From Planctomycetaceae bacterium UBA4732 (lineage in GTDB: Bacteria; Planctomycetota; Planctomycetia; Gemmatales; Gemmataceae), in the NCBI GenBank assembly GCA_002404095.1, contig DHJA01000297.1, positions 34,780 to 53,902 on the forward strand: 19,123 bases of DNA. The letters run 5' to 3'. Shown one piece after another: positions 1 to 8,172 of this stretch; position 1 is the stretch's first letter; each line of letters opens with the position of its first letter. A model generated the notes under the pieces. That model saw only the letters and a list, made by a program, of their open reading frames with translations, made no database searches and was not told where the DNA came from. The position numbers and the translations under genes were made by a program.

Positions 1-16
1 CCCCCCACCATGAATC

Positions 17-1363
17 TTAGGGAGCGGGGCACGGCCCGACAGCCGTCGCGGGATCACCAAGGGCGGCGGCCAGATCGGCGACAGCCTGACGGACCTCGAA
101 TTGAGCGTCGAGAAGGCCGTCGTGAGCCTTAATCGCCTTCCGCTGCACGTCCAGGATTTGCAAGGCGCCCACGGTCGGGTCGCCAATATCAAACAACAAC
201 TGGACGTCCTTCAGGTTCGTGTCCAGATTCGGCAGCACGTCGCGGGTATACGTTTCGGCCCAGGCCCGCGCCTGCGCCAGCCGCGTCAGGGCTGCCTCGA
301 TTTGCTGGTCGATCTGCACGTCCACCTGGCGAAGATCGAGCGCGGCGCGGGCCTTCTCCGCCTGGCGCTGCAACACGAGACCGCGATGGGCGTTTAGCAC
401 CGGCAGCGGCATACTGACCATGGCGCCGACGTTATTGATACTGGAATTATCAAATTCATAGGTGGGGCCGGCGGTCACATTGCCGTAGCGGTTGGCGACC
501 TCCAAACGCAGCAGGGCGTCGGCCTCGGCGATGGCGACCTCCCGGGCGTGGCGATCCGGCCGGTGTTCGCGAGCCGTTTCCGCCAGCGCGGGCGCCAAAC
601 CAGGCGGCAGCGGCGGCGCGATCAGGTCTCCTTGCAAGTCAAACGCCCCGCCGCCTACGACGCCGAGGGCGGAGCGAAGATCATTCCACGCCGTTGCCAA
701 GGCAGTCCGGCTTTGGCCGAGTTGGGCGCGGGCGTCATCAAGCTCGCTGCGCAGGATGATGAGATCGGCGGGCTTCTGTTTACCCGCGTCGACCAAATTC
801 TGGGTCTTCCCGACCGTTTTCCGGTCCAGTTCAATGGTATCAAGGACAAGTTGATTCTTTTGAAAGCGATACACGACGGCGTCGAAGGCGCGGATAGTGC
901 GCACCGCCAACGTCGTTTCCTGGGCGGCGATTTCCCAATCGGTGCGCGTTAGAACGGCGCTGGCGGCGGCCTTGCGGAACTTGCCTTGGCCGCGGAGTTC
1001 CAATTCCAACAACACGGTGGTCTCGAAGGGCGTCCGATTCGTCGTGCCGGCCGACGCGGGGAAGGCGGAGCGCACGCGGTTTTCCCAAAGGGGATTGAAC
1101 GGATAAGCGCGGGCGATGACCACGCCAGCGGCGGCGATGCCATGCTGTTGGCGCATCGCGGCGATCTCGGGATTCTGCTGAAGCGCCAGGCGAATGGCGC
1201 CATTTAGGGAAAGGGGGGCAGTTGCGAGGACCGGGGCGGGTAGTTCCGTCGGGGCGGGCGGCGCGGCCGCGACGGTCCAGGCCGCCGTTAGAGTGGCGAC
1301 GAAACCGGCGATCCATACGGCGACCTGGAGCGGCGATTTACGGTAAACCTTGGTTGTCGCCAT
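17..1363 (-). CDS. TolC/CzcC-like outer-membrane efflux protein
   Basis: This 448-residue protein is an outer-membrane factor, the trimeric exit duct of tripartite (RND or ABC) efflux or type I secretion systems. Seen: an N-terminal export signal (hydrophobic stretch about residues 12-34 after the basic MATTKVYRK start), then the typical OEP opening LSLNGAIRLALQQNPEIAAMR and two long helical, Ala/Gln/Arg-rich halves, as in the duplicated TolC fold. The phrase AYPFNPLWENRVR resembles the CzcC branch (metal efflux), but substrate cannot be read from this subunit. Length is normal for the family (about 420-480). The start has a GAAAGAG sequence 11 nt upstream. A further ATG on the same strand (bases 11-9) lies just past the stop, so the membrane-fusion and pump partners may follow off the left edge; that is inference. 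The family call is firm, the CzcC subtype tentative. Confidence 0.85.
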   Translation of the reverse strand: MATTKVYRKSPLQVAVWIAGFVATLTAAWTVAAAPPAPTELPAPVLATAPLSLNGAIRLALQQNPEIAAMRQQHGIAAAGVVIARAYPFNPLWENRVRSAFPASAGTTNRTPFETTVLLELELRGQGKFRKAAASAVLTRTDWEIAAQETTLAVRTIRAFDAVVYRFQKNQLVLDTIELDRKTVGKTQNLVDAGKQKPADLIILRSELDDARAQLGQSRTALATAWNDLRSALGVVGGGAFDLQGDLIAPPLPPGLAPALAETAREHRPDRHAREVAIAEADALLRLEVANRYGNVTAGPTYEFDNSSINNVGAMVSMPLPVLNAHRGLVLQRQAEKARAALDLRQVDVQIDQQIEAALTRLAQARAWAETYTRDVLPNLDTNLKDVQLLFDIGDPTVGALQILDVQRKAIKAHDGLLDAQFEVRQAVADLAAALGDPATAVGPCPAP

Positions 1364-1459
1364 GATCCATTGATCTCTTTCGGTTTCCCACCAGACCCGA
1401 CAGAAGACGGCTCAGAAGGTGCGCGATCTTTCCACGCGCGACGATTCGGTCACTTGTAT

Positions 1460-1489
1460 GTTATCGGCCGAGTTTGGCGCGGGCGTCAA
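1460..1489 (-). promoter_or_regulatory. Candidate sigma70-type promoter for the TolC-like gene
   Basis: On the minus strand TTGACG (1489-1484) is followed after 18 nt by GATAAC (1465-1460), matching -35 and -10 consensus at 5/6 and 4/6. It lies in the 206-nt gap between the upstream paralog gene and the TolC-like gene and would give a leader of about 90 nt. Its presence suggests the efflux gene is transcribed separately from the operon upstream. The rest of the gap (1364-1459 and 1490-1569) shows no convincing gene or strong hairpin. Confidence 0.4.
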
Positions 1490-1569
1490 CTTAAAGGGGA
1501 TTTTATCGAATGAAAACACCGGCTCACGGATTTTCGGTAGAGTTGCCGGGCCGAAAGGGACGATAGGGG

Positions 1570-3021
1570 TCACTTCTTCATCATAAGCTCATACGTCGGC
1601 GTGATGTCATTTTCCGTTAGGTGATTGTCATTGTTGGCCGTCAGGCCAGGGAAGGACATACATCTCAAGATTGCCCGGTCGCCGACAACATGATAATCGA
1701 AGGCTCTGCCGGTCACAGGATCGAGCGGTACGGGCACGTCCTTGATTTCCTCCAACGATGGGGGCAATTTGCCATCATGGCCGGCGGCGTAGAGGCGCAC
1801 CGCTTCGACGCAGCGGAGGGCGGCGATGCGTCGGTCGATACAGGCACGGAAGGGATATATGTGGGTCACGCCAAGCAAAAATAAGTTGGGCAGCGGAATG
1901 ACCGGCGCGTCCTTACCCTCTACCAACTCATTGACCCGTTTCGTCGCTTCTTCTATCCGTAAGCGCCCCTCGTTGTAAGGAAGAGTTTCCAGCTTCAAAT
2001 ACTCGTCAAGGATTTGATCGTAGTATCGGAGTCCAACCAACAGACCGACTTGGAAGTCCGGCATGGCATCGACCAATTCTTTCGGTCGGCCCTGGTCGAT
2101 GAGGATCTTCTTCGCGGCCTCGTGTTGTGGCGCTAGGTCGAGGGCCAGCCGCTCCTTGGTCGTGGCTCGCAGCAAGTCACTGTTCTGATCTCCCAGAAAC
2201 TGAAGTGCCTTTTCGACCTGTTCCGGCGTGAACGGCTTGGCGTTGAGGTCGGCGGCCGCTTCGGCCATGCCGGGAAACGTCCCATAGACGCCGACTCTCT
2301 CGCCCTGCAGCGCCTTGCGCAAGTCGATGAACGGCCGCGGCAGGTCGGTCAGAGACCAATATAGGCTGGGGGCGTTCGGCTGCTGGATGAACTCTTCCAA
2401 CCGTGTTTCCATAAGCGATGTGCAGGCCGTGCCGACCAACGCGCTATCGAGCCTCGGTTTCTCGGCGAGGGATCGAGCCGCGGCGAAGCCTGTTTGTAGC
2501 GTTCGCGCCGCCTTGCCCGGTTGCCCCTCCGCCACTTCAAATCGAGTACGCAAGGAAAGTAGTGTGACAATTGCGTACATTCCCGCGTCGTCGCACGATA
2601 ACACTTCGCTGTCCAACACGGCGGAGCCTTTCTTACGAAGCTCCTTGGTCAGCCCCCAATCGCATTGCTCGCTACGGGCGCCGGCCTCGACTTCCCGAAA
2701 CGTCGTCACGCACTTCTTGAGGTACTTGCCCACATCCGCACGAGGAAATTCCTTCAGCGGCACGGTCAGCCATTCCTCTATGTCGGCAAACCAGTCGTCC
2801 TCCGGCCGCACGTCTTTCATCAAATTTTTGACGGCCCGGCGGTAATGCGTGACGGCGTTGCCGGGGATCGTGTCGCGCAACTCCGGCAGTAACGGATATT
2901 TCAGGGCCGGCGCCGGCGCCGCCGCCGGGTGCAGAACGAGGGGGATGGGATGAACATCGCCCTCGGCCGCGACGATCGCGGCCGCGACAAGGACGATAAT
3001 AAAGACCGTAACAGTGCGCAT
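1570..3021 (-). CDS. Secreted protein of unknown function, paralog B of a tandem pair
   Basis: I do not recognise a named family. The 483-residue product has an N-terminal signal peptide (hydrophobic residues about 5-19, likely cut near VAA/EGD), so it should act outside the cytoplasm. It is a close paralog of the next gene upstream (3025-4476), with identical length. Near-identical blocks include LLPELRDTIPGNAVTHYR near the N-terminus and LYWSLTDLPRPFIDLRK in the middle; the most divergent part is about residues 115-165. The C-terminal part carries AVRLYAAGHDGKLPPSLEEI followed by VPLDPVTGRAFDY. This pattern (a chain ageing into P-x-SL-x-x-I, then a PLDP turn) recurs in planctomycete secreted proteins and recalls the C-terminal part of type II pseudopilins; the resemblance is weak. 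The start is 3 nt after the stop of the upstream paralog, so the two are surely co-transcribed and probably translationally coupled. Confidence 0.8.
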   Translation of the reverse strand: MRTVTVFIIVLVAAAIVAAEGDVHPIPLVLHPAAAPAPALKYPLLPELRDTIPGNAVTHYRRAVKNLMKDVRPEDDWFADIEEWLTVPLKEFPRADVGKYLKKCVTTFREVEAGARSEQCDWGLTKELRKKGSAVLDSEVLSCDDAGMYAIVTLLSLRTRFEVAEGQPGKAARTLQTGFAAARSLAEKPRLDSALVGTACTSLMETRLEEFIQQPNAPSLYWSLTDLPRPFIDLRKALQGERVGVYGTFPGMAEAAADLNAKPFTPEQVEKALQFLGDQNSDLLRATTKERLALDLAPQHEAAKKILIDQGRPKELVDAMPDFQVGLLVGLRYYDQILDEYLKLETLPYNEGRLRIEEATKRVNELVEGKDAPVIPLPNLFLLGVTHIYPFRACIDRRIAALRCVEAVRLYAAGHDGKLPPSLEEIKDVPVPLDPVTGRAFDYHVVGDRAILRCMSFPGLTANNDNHLTENDITPTYELMMKK

Positions 3022-3024
3022 TGG

Positions 3025-4476
3025 TCAGCGGCCTCCGGAAGGAGTTTCGGCGTTCGGCTTCAGGATCAGTTCAAACGTCGGCGTGTCATAGTTGGCGGGG
3101 GCGGGCGAGGGAAAGGGCGCGCAGGTGAGGAAAACCCGGTCGCCGACGAGCCGATAGTTGAACGGCTTGTTGTTCACCGGGTCCAGAGGCAGGGGCGCGT
3201 CCTTGATCTCATCCAGTGAGGTCGGCGGCTTGCCGCCGTGGGCGGCGGCGTAGAGGCGCACCGCCTCGACGCAGCGCAGGGCGGCGATCTGGCGGTCGAT
3301 GCGCGTGCGGGTGGTGAACACCTTTTTCACCTGGCAGAACAACACCCTGGCGACCGGAATGGCCGGCCCGTCCTTGGCTTCCATAATCTCTTTCTGGCGC
3401 GCCTCCGCCTTGGCGAAGGCCGGTTTTGCTTCCCAGAAGGGGAGGCTTTGGCATTTCAGATTTTCGTCGAAGACCTGATCGTATTGCTCCATCGCGACCA
3501 GCAGCCCGACCTGGATGTGCGGCATGGCGTCCACTAGCTCCTTCGGCCGGCCCTGGTCGATGAGCATTTTCTTGGCGGCCTCGTGCCGCGCCGGCAGCCG
3601 GAACAGTATTTCCGCCTCGTCCTTCACTTTCAGAATCGCGTTTTCCTGGTTGTCGAACGTCCGAAACATGGCAACGACTTTTTCAACCTGATCGGGGGTC
3701 CACGGCTTGGCGTTGAGGTCGGCCGTCGCCTCGATCAGGCCCGGAAAGCTGCCGTAGGCCATGATTCGTTCGCCCTGCAACGGCTTACGCAGGTCAATGA
3801 ACGGACGCGGCAGATCGGTGAGCGACCAGTACAAGTTGGGCGCGTCCGGCTGTTGGATGAACTCTTCCAGCCGTTTTTCCACGATCATGGAAACGACGAC
3901 GCCGACGAGGGCGCTGATGAGCGTGGGCGATTCGGCGAGGTGGCGGGACATGGCGAAGCCGGTCTGCATCGCCCGGATCGCCCGGTCAAACCGCCCTTCC
4001 GCAATCTCAAAACGGATGCGCAGCTGGAGTATGGCGGCGATCTCGCGCATATGTTGCACGTCGGGGAGCAGGGTGGCGACGCCTTTCTTCCGCATCTCCT
4101 CGGTCAGCCCCCAGTCGCAGTTCTCACTGCGGGCGCCGGCGTCCACCTCCTGAAACGTCGTTTCGCACTGCTTGAGAAACTTGGCCGTTTCCTCGCGGGG
4201 GAAGTCTTTCAACGAAACGGCCATCCATTGCTCGATGGCGGGATACCAATCGCGCGACGGCGGAGCGTCCTGCTTCATGTTCTTGAACGCCTGGCGGTAG
4301 TGCGTCACGGCGTTGCCGGGGATCGTGTCGCGTAGTTCCGGCAACAAGGGGTATTTCAGAGCCGGCATCGGCGATGCGGCTGGGTGTAGAATGAGGGGAA
4401 TGGAATGAACGGTGCCCTCGGCGGCGGGCGCGGCAGCCAGGAAGAGCAGACAAAGGGTCGGAAGAACGCGCGTCAT
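3025..4476 (-). CDS. Secreted protein of unknown function, paralog A of a tandem pair
   Basis: This is the first copy of the tandem pair and also has 483 residues; it has no named family that I can recognise. A short signal peptide is visible (MTRVLPTLCLLFLAAAPAAEG, likely cut after about residue 19). The body looks largely alpha-helical, with many Leu/Ala/Glu-rich segments such as RLEEFIQQPDAPNLYWSL, and has scattered cysteines (for example ENCDWGL, also present as EQCDWGL in paralog B) that could form a disulfide. The C-terminal block AVRLYAAAHGGKPPTSLDEI plus PLDPVNNKPFNY matches paralog B. It starts 30 nt after the DUF4091-like gene, with an AAAGGGA ribosome-binding sequence upstream of the ATG. 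The context suggests a secreted or periplasmic role linked to the GH123-like protein upstream, but no activity can be assigned. Confidence 0.8.
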   Translation of the reverse strand: MTRVLPTLCLLFLAAAPAAEGTVHSIPLILHPAASPMPALKYPLLPELRDTIPGNAVTHYRQAFKNMKQDAPPSRDWYPAIEQWMAVSLKDFPREETAKFLKQCETTFQEVDAGARSENCDWGLTEEMRKKGVATLLPDVQHMREIAAILQLRIRFEIAEGRFDRAIRAMQTGFAMSRHLAESPTLISALVGVVVSMIVEKRLEEFIQQPDAPNLYWSLTDLPRPFIDLRKPLQGERIMAYGSFPGLIEATADLNAKPWTPDQVEKVVAMFRTFDNQENAILKVKDEAEILFRLPARHEAAKKMLIDQGRPKELVDAMPHIQVGLLVAMEQYDQVFDENLKCQSLPFWEAKPAFAKAEARQKEIMEAKDGPAIPVARVLFCQVKKVFTTRTRIDRQIAALRCVEAVRLYAAAHGGKPPTSLDEIKDAPLPLDPVNNKPFNYRLVGDRVFLTCAPFPSPAPANYDTPTFELILKPNAETPSGGR

Positions 4477-4506
4477 TGTTTGTCCCTTTCTGAGGAGTCG
4501 GACTTG

Positions 4507-7416
4507 TTATTGAAACAACTTCAGCAATCGTGCGATATTTTCTCTCCAATGAGGCGCTTGTAAGCGAGCCTCGTCGTTCACACCCATACCGACCAGCGCC
4601 CCGTCGCCTTCATTCACCAGTCCCTTCGCGTCGGGCAACGCCGGTATCGCCCGGTCCAGCGCCGCCAAGAACGCCTTCGCTTCCTTCACGGCCGCGATGT
4701 GCTTGCCGTCGCGTTCAGCTTTCTGGATCGCATTATTCAGCGCAATCAGATAGGCGTAATCTGTAATCCCTTCACTCACATCGAGGAACTTTGATTGGAA
4801 GAGCATTCCGCCAGGGTAATCGGCCGGCGGCGCATAGGGGGCGAAGCCGTGGACGGCTGTGAAGGGATTGTACCATTCCCGGCCGGGATAGCCGCCGTGG
4901 GCCGCATCTTCCGGCCAGCAGAAGTGCCACTCCCAACGACCTTCCGATCGCGCCCGCCAGTTGTAGAAGCCCCATGAAAACCGATCCATGCCGGTGTTGT
5001 ACAGCCAGAGCGTCTTGCCCTTCTCGTGCGTCCGCGCGATCAAGCCGGCCGATTCCTTCCAGGCGTGCGTCGCTAGAATGTCCACGTGATCGGCCAGGAT
5101 CGTGTAGTCTTTACCACTTCCCGTATCGCTCATGGGCGTGATGAACGACGTGACTCCCGCTTCGCGCATCATGTCGGCGTAGGTGATCGAGTCGGCGAGA
5201 TTGCGGTTCCACGGGTTCGGGTTCTCACGCGGCTCGTCCGTCACCTCCAGAGCGACCGGCAGGCCGCTCTTGCGGATGTAGTCGCGCTCCTGACGCATGG
5301 CGTTAAGGAAATAATCGCGGAAGCCCGGCTGGCGAAGTTCCAGTCCGGGGTCGCGGTCGATTTTGAGGCCGCCGTCCTGACCGAGTATACGATGGCCGAT
5401 GCCCCGACCTACACCCTGCGCCTGACCCATAAGATATTGCTTCGGATGCCGTCCCATGCCGGTCTCGCGCGCCAAGTCGTACATCGTGGGGTCAAACTTC
5501 ATCTCGACGGCCCCGCCATTACCCAGGCTGACGACTTCCGCTCCGCCAACGGGTACGGCGGTGAAGCCGATCTTACGCATCCACTGAAGCTGTTCTTTCA
5601 CCAGACGGTGCTGGACCTCTGGCGCCAGCCCCGCCTCTTCGCGCGGGTTGTAGTACATGCCCAATGAGACGGGCAGCATCTTCTCCAGCGCGAAGGGGTA
5701 GACATCCATTTCCAGCGGCACGGCCACGGCGTCGCCCATGCCCGGCCGGAATGTCACCGCTCCGCGATACGTTGCTGGCGCCGCCTTTTCCGGTATTTCC
5801 AACGTCAACCAAAAGCATTGCGTCACGCCCCGCTCGACTTCCAGCGTCGGCGACGGCATTAGCGCCATTTCGGACAGGCTTTCGCCGTCATAACGATAAT
5901 TCTGGGAATAGACCCGGACTTGATCCGCGGACAACTCAACCGGCCCCTTCAGGCTCGACACCTCAAGCGTACATTTGCCGAGGTCCGCGAAGGGCGTGAC
6001 GGCCAGCCGCAGCGTCACCATCTGACCCGGCGCCCCGGCCGTCCGTAACGAGGGCCGCTTGCGCTCCTCAACCGTCGGCCCCGTCCACGGCCGCACCTCC
6101 GTACCGAGGACCGGCTCATAGATAAGGAAGGGGCCGTCGCCGGCTTTCGCTTGCGGCTTCTTCGCAGTCAGCGGCCTAAGCGTTTTCTCAAACGCCTCAA
6201 TGCGCAGCACGCGCGTCGTTTCTACAAACTTGTCAAAATCGTTCTTGGCCGACGCCGGAACCAGCACCAACACGCCGACGAAATAGTTCGCGGCCGTCAG
6301 CGTGAACGTGCCATTCGTGACCTTGACGTGCGGCGTGTGGACTGGATACATCCGGTCGATGTAATTGGACCAAAGAGCATGAGGCTTTTCGGAATAGCGC
6401 GTATTTAGGAACCGATAGAGATACTTTTTATTGTAATACTGGTACGGCGCCGGCTTCTCGTCGAAAAGAACTTCATCATTGACGCGGAGTAGGAAATGTC
6501 GGTCGGCGTACTCCTTGCGAATTACAGGGCCGGCGCTCAGCCAGATGAGGTAATCACCGTCGGGGACGCGGGCGCGAAACGCAAGTTGTCCGTCCTCCGG
6601 CGGCAATACGAACGTCCCGCTCAGGCCGTCCGGCCAACCCTCGCCGCTTGTCGTTAGGCTCTTGGGATCGACAAAGCCGAAGCCATTCGCGCCGGGGAAA
6701 ATCGTTCCGGGGGTCACGGTCGTGAAGCCGGGCGCCTTGGCGCCGGGTCCGCCGAACTTAAAAGCGATCGCGCCTTTCGGCAACGGCACGGTCAGCTTCG
6801 GCTTGGCGGCGTCCTCCTGCATAAGCCGAATATTGTCGATCCACAAAACGGCGTCGCGGTCTTTGAGCGGCGTCAGGAAGAGTTTGACTTGCTTCAGCGC
6901 GTTACGGTCGATTTTATCCTTGGCCTCCAATTCGCCCCAATCCAGACCTTCCTTGGCGTTGCGACGAGCGCGGCCGATGGGATAGAGCAATGTTTGCCGG
7001 CCAGGCCGAGTTGTCACATTCTCAAAGGAGCAGCGCGTGGCGTAATCTTTGCTGGCCGCGTCCCGCAATTCCAGTGTTAGCGGATACGGATGGTCGTCTT
7101 CCATCGTCACGTCAATGGCGAGGTAATCGAAATCGCCCCAATCCGTAATCGCCGCTTGGTCCAGCACTACGACGCCGTACTCCGCCCCGCGCGAGATCGT
7201 CAGGCGCGCGCATTTGCTCCCGTGCGTGACGCCTACGTCCTCCACCGCGGTTAACTCCGCGTTCTCGGCGAATTTCATCAGCTTTTTGAGGTCCGAAGCG
7301 TCTTCAAAGTCGTAGAGCAGCCGCGTCTTGGTACGCCCTGCGTCCTGCGCCTGGACCGTCGCCCAGCAGGCGCACGCAACGGCCAACGCGAAGATCATCC
7401 GTCTCCACTGAAACAT
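4507..7416 (-). CDS. Secreted DUF4091 / GH123-like glycoside-hydrolase-fold protein
   Basis: The 969-residue protein has a signal peptide (cleavage probably after VQA near residue 23). Seen in order: an N-terminal beta-sandwich resembling carbohydrate-binding/CIA30-type modules (about 32-200, from LLYDFEDASDLKKLM to WIDNIRL); a second beta-rich module (about 215-390, AFKFGGPGAKAPGF); an Ig/jelly-roll-like linker module (about 455-580); and a C-terminal barrel (about 585-960) matching the DUF4091/GH123 catalytic region. The barrel holds an adjacent Asp-Glu pair at D727-E728 in EVTDEPRENP. In GH123 beta-N-acetylgalactosaminidases an adjacent Asp-Glu pair carries out substrate-assisted catalysis, so the protein may be an active glycosidase; the substrate is unknown. 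It starts 11 nt after the dehydrogenase stop, with GGAGA 6 nt before the ATG. Alternatively it may only bind glycans, as many planctomycete DUF4091 proteins are uncharacterised. Confidence 0.78.
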   Translation of the reverse strand: MFQWRRMIFALAVACACWATVQAQDAGRTKTRLLYDFEDASDLKKLMKFAENAELTAVEDVGVTHGSKCARLTISRGAEYGVVVLDQAAITDWGDFDYLAIDVTMEDDHPYPLTLELRDAASKDYATRCSFENVTTRPGRQTLLYPIGRARRNAKEGLDWGELEAKDKIDRNALKQVKLFLTPLKDRDAVLWIDNIRLMQEDAAKPKLTVPLPKGAIAFKFGGPGAKAPGFTTVTPGTIFPGANGFGFVDPKSLTTSGEGWPDGLSGTFVLPPEDGQLAFRARVPDGDYLIWLSAGPVIRKEYADRHFLLRVNDEVLFDEKPAPYQYYNKKYLYRFLNTRYSEKPHALWSNYIDRMYPVHTPHVKVTNGTFTLTAANYFVGVLVLVPASAKNDFDKFVETTRVLRIEAFEKTLRPLTAKKPQAKAGDGPFLIYEPVLGTEVRPWTGPTVEERKRPSLRTAGAPGQMVTLRLAVTPFADLGKCTLEVSSLKGPVELSADQVRVYSQNYRYDGESLSEMALMPSPTLEVERGVTQCFWLTLEIPEKAAPATYRGAVTFRPGMGDAVAVPLEMDVYPFALEKMLPVSLGMYYNPREEAGLAPEVQHRLVKEQLQWMRKIGFTAVPVGGAEVVSLGNGGAVEMKFDPTMYDLARETGMGRHPKQYLMGQAQGVGRGIGHRILGQDGGLKIDRDPGLELRQPGFRDYFLNAMRQERDYIRKSGLPVALEVTDEPRENPNPWNRNLADSITYADMMREAGVTSFITPMSDTGSGKDYTILADHVDILATHAWKESAGLIARTHEKGKTLWLYNTGMDRFSWGFYNWRARSEGRWEWHFCWPEDAAHGGYPGREWYNPFTAVHGFAPYAPPADYPGGMLFQSKFLDVSEGITDYAYLIALNNAIQKAERDGKHIAAVKEAKAFLAALDRAIPALPDAKGLVNEGDGALVGMGVNDEARLQAPHWRENIARLLKLFQ

Positions 7417-7427
7417 TGTCTTCTCCG

Positions 7428-8123
7428 TTACCAGGGCAATTGCGCATCGTTATAGGAGAGGAATTTGCCCGAATCCCCTATTTTCAGCCCGTCGAGTACA
7501 TGGACCATGCCGCTCACGCTGTCGGCCGGCGCCAGGTCCGCATCGGCGCCGCCCATGTCCGTCCGCGCCCAGCCGGGGTCCAAGGCCACGACCGTCACGC
7601 CGCGGTCGTGGAGGTCCAAGGCCAAGCTCTTCACCACCATGTTGAGCGCCGCCTTACTGCTGCGGTAGAGATAATGGCCGCCGGACTTGTTATCGGTGAT
7701 GCTGCCCATCTGACTGCTGAGGCAGGCGATTTGTTTCTTATCGCTCCGCGCGACGTTGTCGAGGAAGCACTCGACAATGCGCGTCGGCGCTAAGAGGTTG
7801 ACAGCGAGGAGGTTGGCCCATGCGGCAAAATCGATCTTTCCCAAATGCGTCTGATGGGGTTCGTAAACACCGGCATTATTAAGCAGGAGGTCGATGGGGT
7901 CGTCCCACAACTCCTTCGCCAGCGCGGCGATTTGGCCGTGATCGACCACATCGAGCGAATGAATGGTGGTTTGTCCTTCCGATCCGCCGGCAATCGCCAG
8001 CAAGTCGGCGGCCGTGTCGGGCCGACGGCAGCAGGCGTACACGCGCCAGCCGTCGGCCGTGTACTGACGGGCGAACTCCAGGCCCAGGCCGCGGTTTGCT
8101 CCGGTAATGAGGACGCTTGGCAT
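7428..8123 (-). CDS. Short-chain dehydrogenase/reductase, CsgA (C-factor)-like
   Basis: A 231-residue NAD(P)-dependent short-chain dehydrogenase with a Rossmann fold. Seen: the nucleotide-binding motif TGANRGLG (residues 7-14), NNAG (82-85), a catalytic Ser in CLSSQMG (S136/S137), and catalytic Y153-x-x-x-K157 in YRSSKAALN. The substrate loop PGWARTDMGG is characteristic of the C-factor/CsgA-like branch of SDRs, whose substrates are mostly unknown. The ATG at 8123 is chosen over an in-frame ATG at 8222 because GGAGAA lies 7 nt before it and the SDR fold begins at once (MPSVLITGA); the longer version would add 33 residues overlapping the helicase gene. It is separated from the helicase by 49 nt and from the DUF4091-like gene by 11 nt, so it probably heads the secreted-protein operon or is a middle member of it. 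Family sure, substrate unknown. Confidence 0.88.
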   Translation of the reverse strand: MPSVLITGANRGLGLEFARQYTADGWRVYACCRRPDTAADLLAIAGGSEGQTTIHSLDVVDHGQIAALAKELWDDPIDLLLNNAGVYEPHQTHLGKIDFAAWANLLAVNLLAPTRIVECFLDNVARSDKKQIACLSSQMGSITDNKSGGHYLYRSSKAALNMVVKSLALDLHDRGVTVVALDPGWARTDMGGADADLAPADSVSGMVHVLDGLKIGDSGKFLSYNDAQLPW

Positions 8124-8172
8124 AACAATTTCTCCAATTGGCCGCGTTATTGTGCGCTGGGTGCGCCCCGCT

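Noticed and set aside
1510..1569. Terminator after paralog B
   Set aside because: Only 5-bp arms (TTCGG/CCGAA, CCGGC/GCCGG) with long loops and no U-tract follow the stop; too weak to call.
3583..4335. 250-codon open frame antisense to paralog A
   Set aside because: The minus-strand frame has a signal peptide and a paralog next to it, so the plus-strand frame is a shadow; similar antisense frames at 11856-12596 and 14646-15416 were rejected for the same reason.
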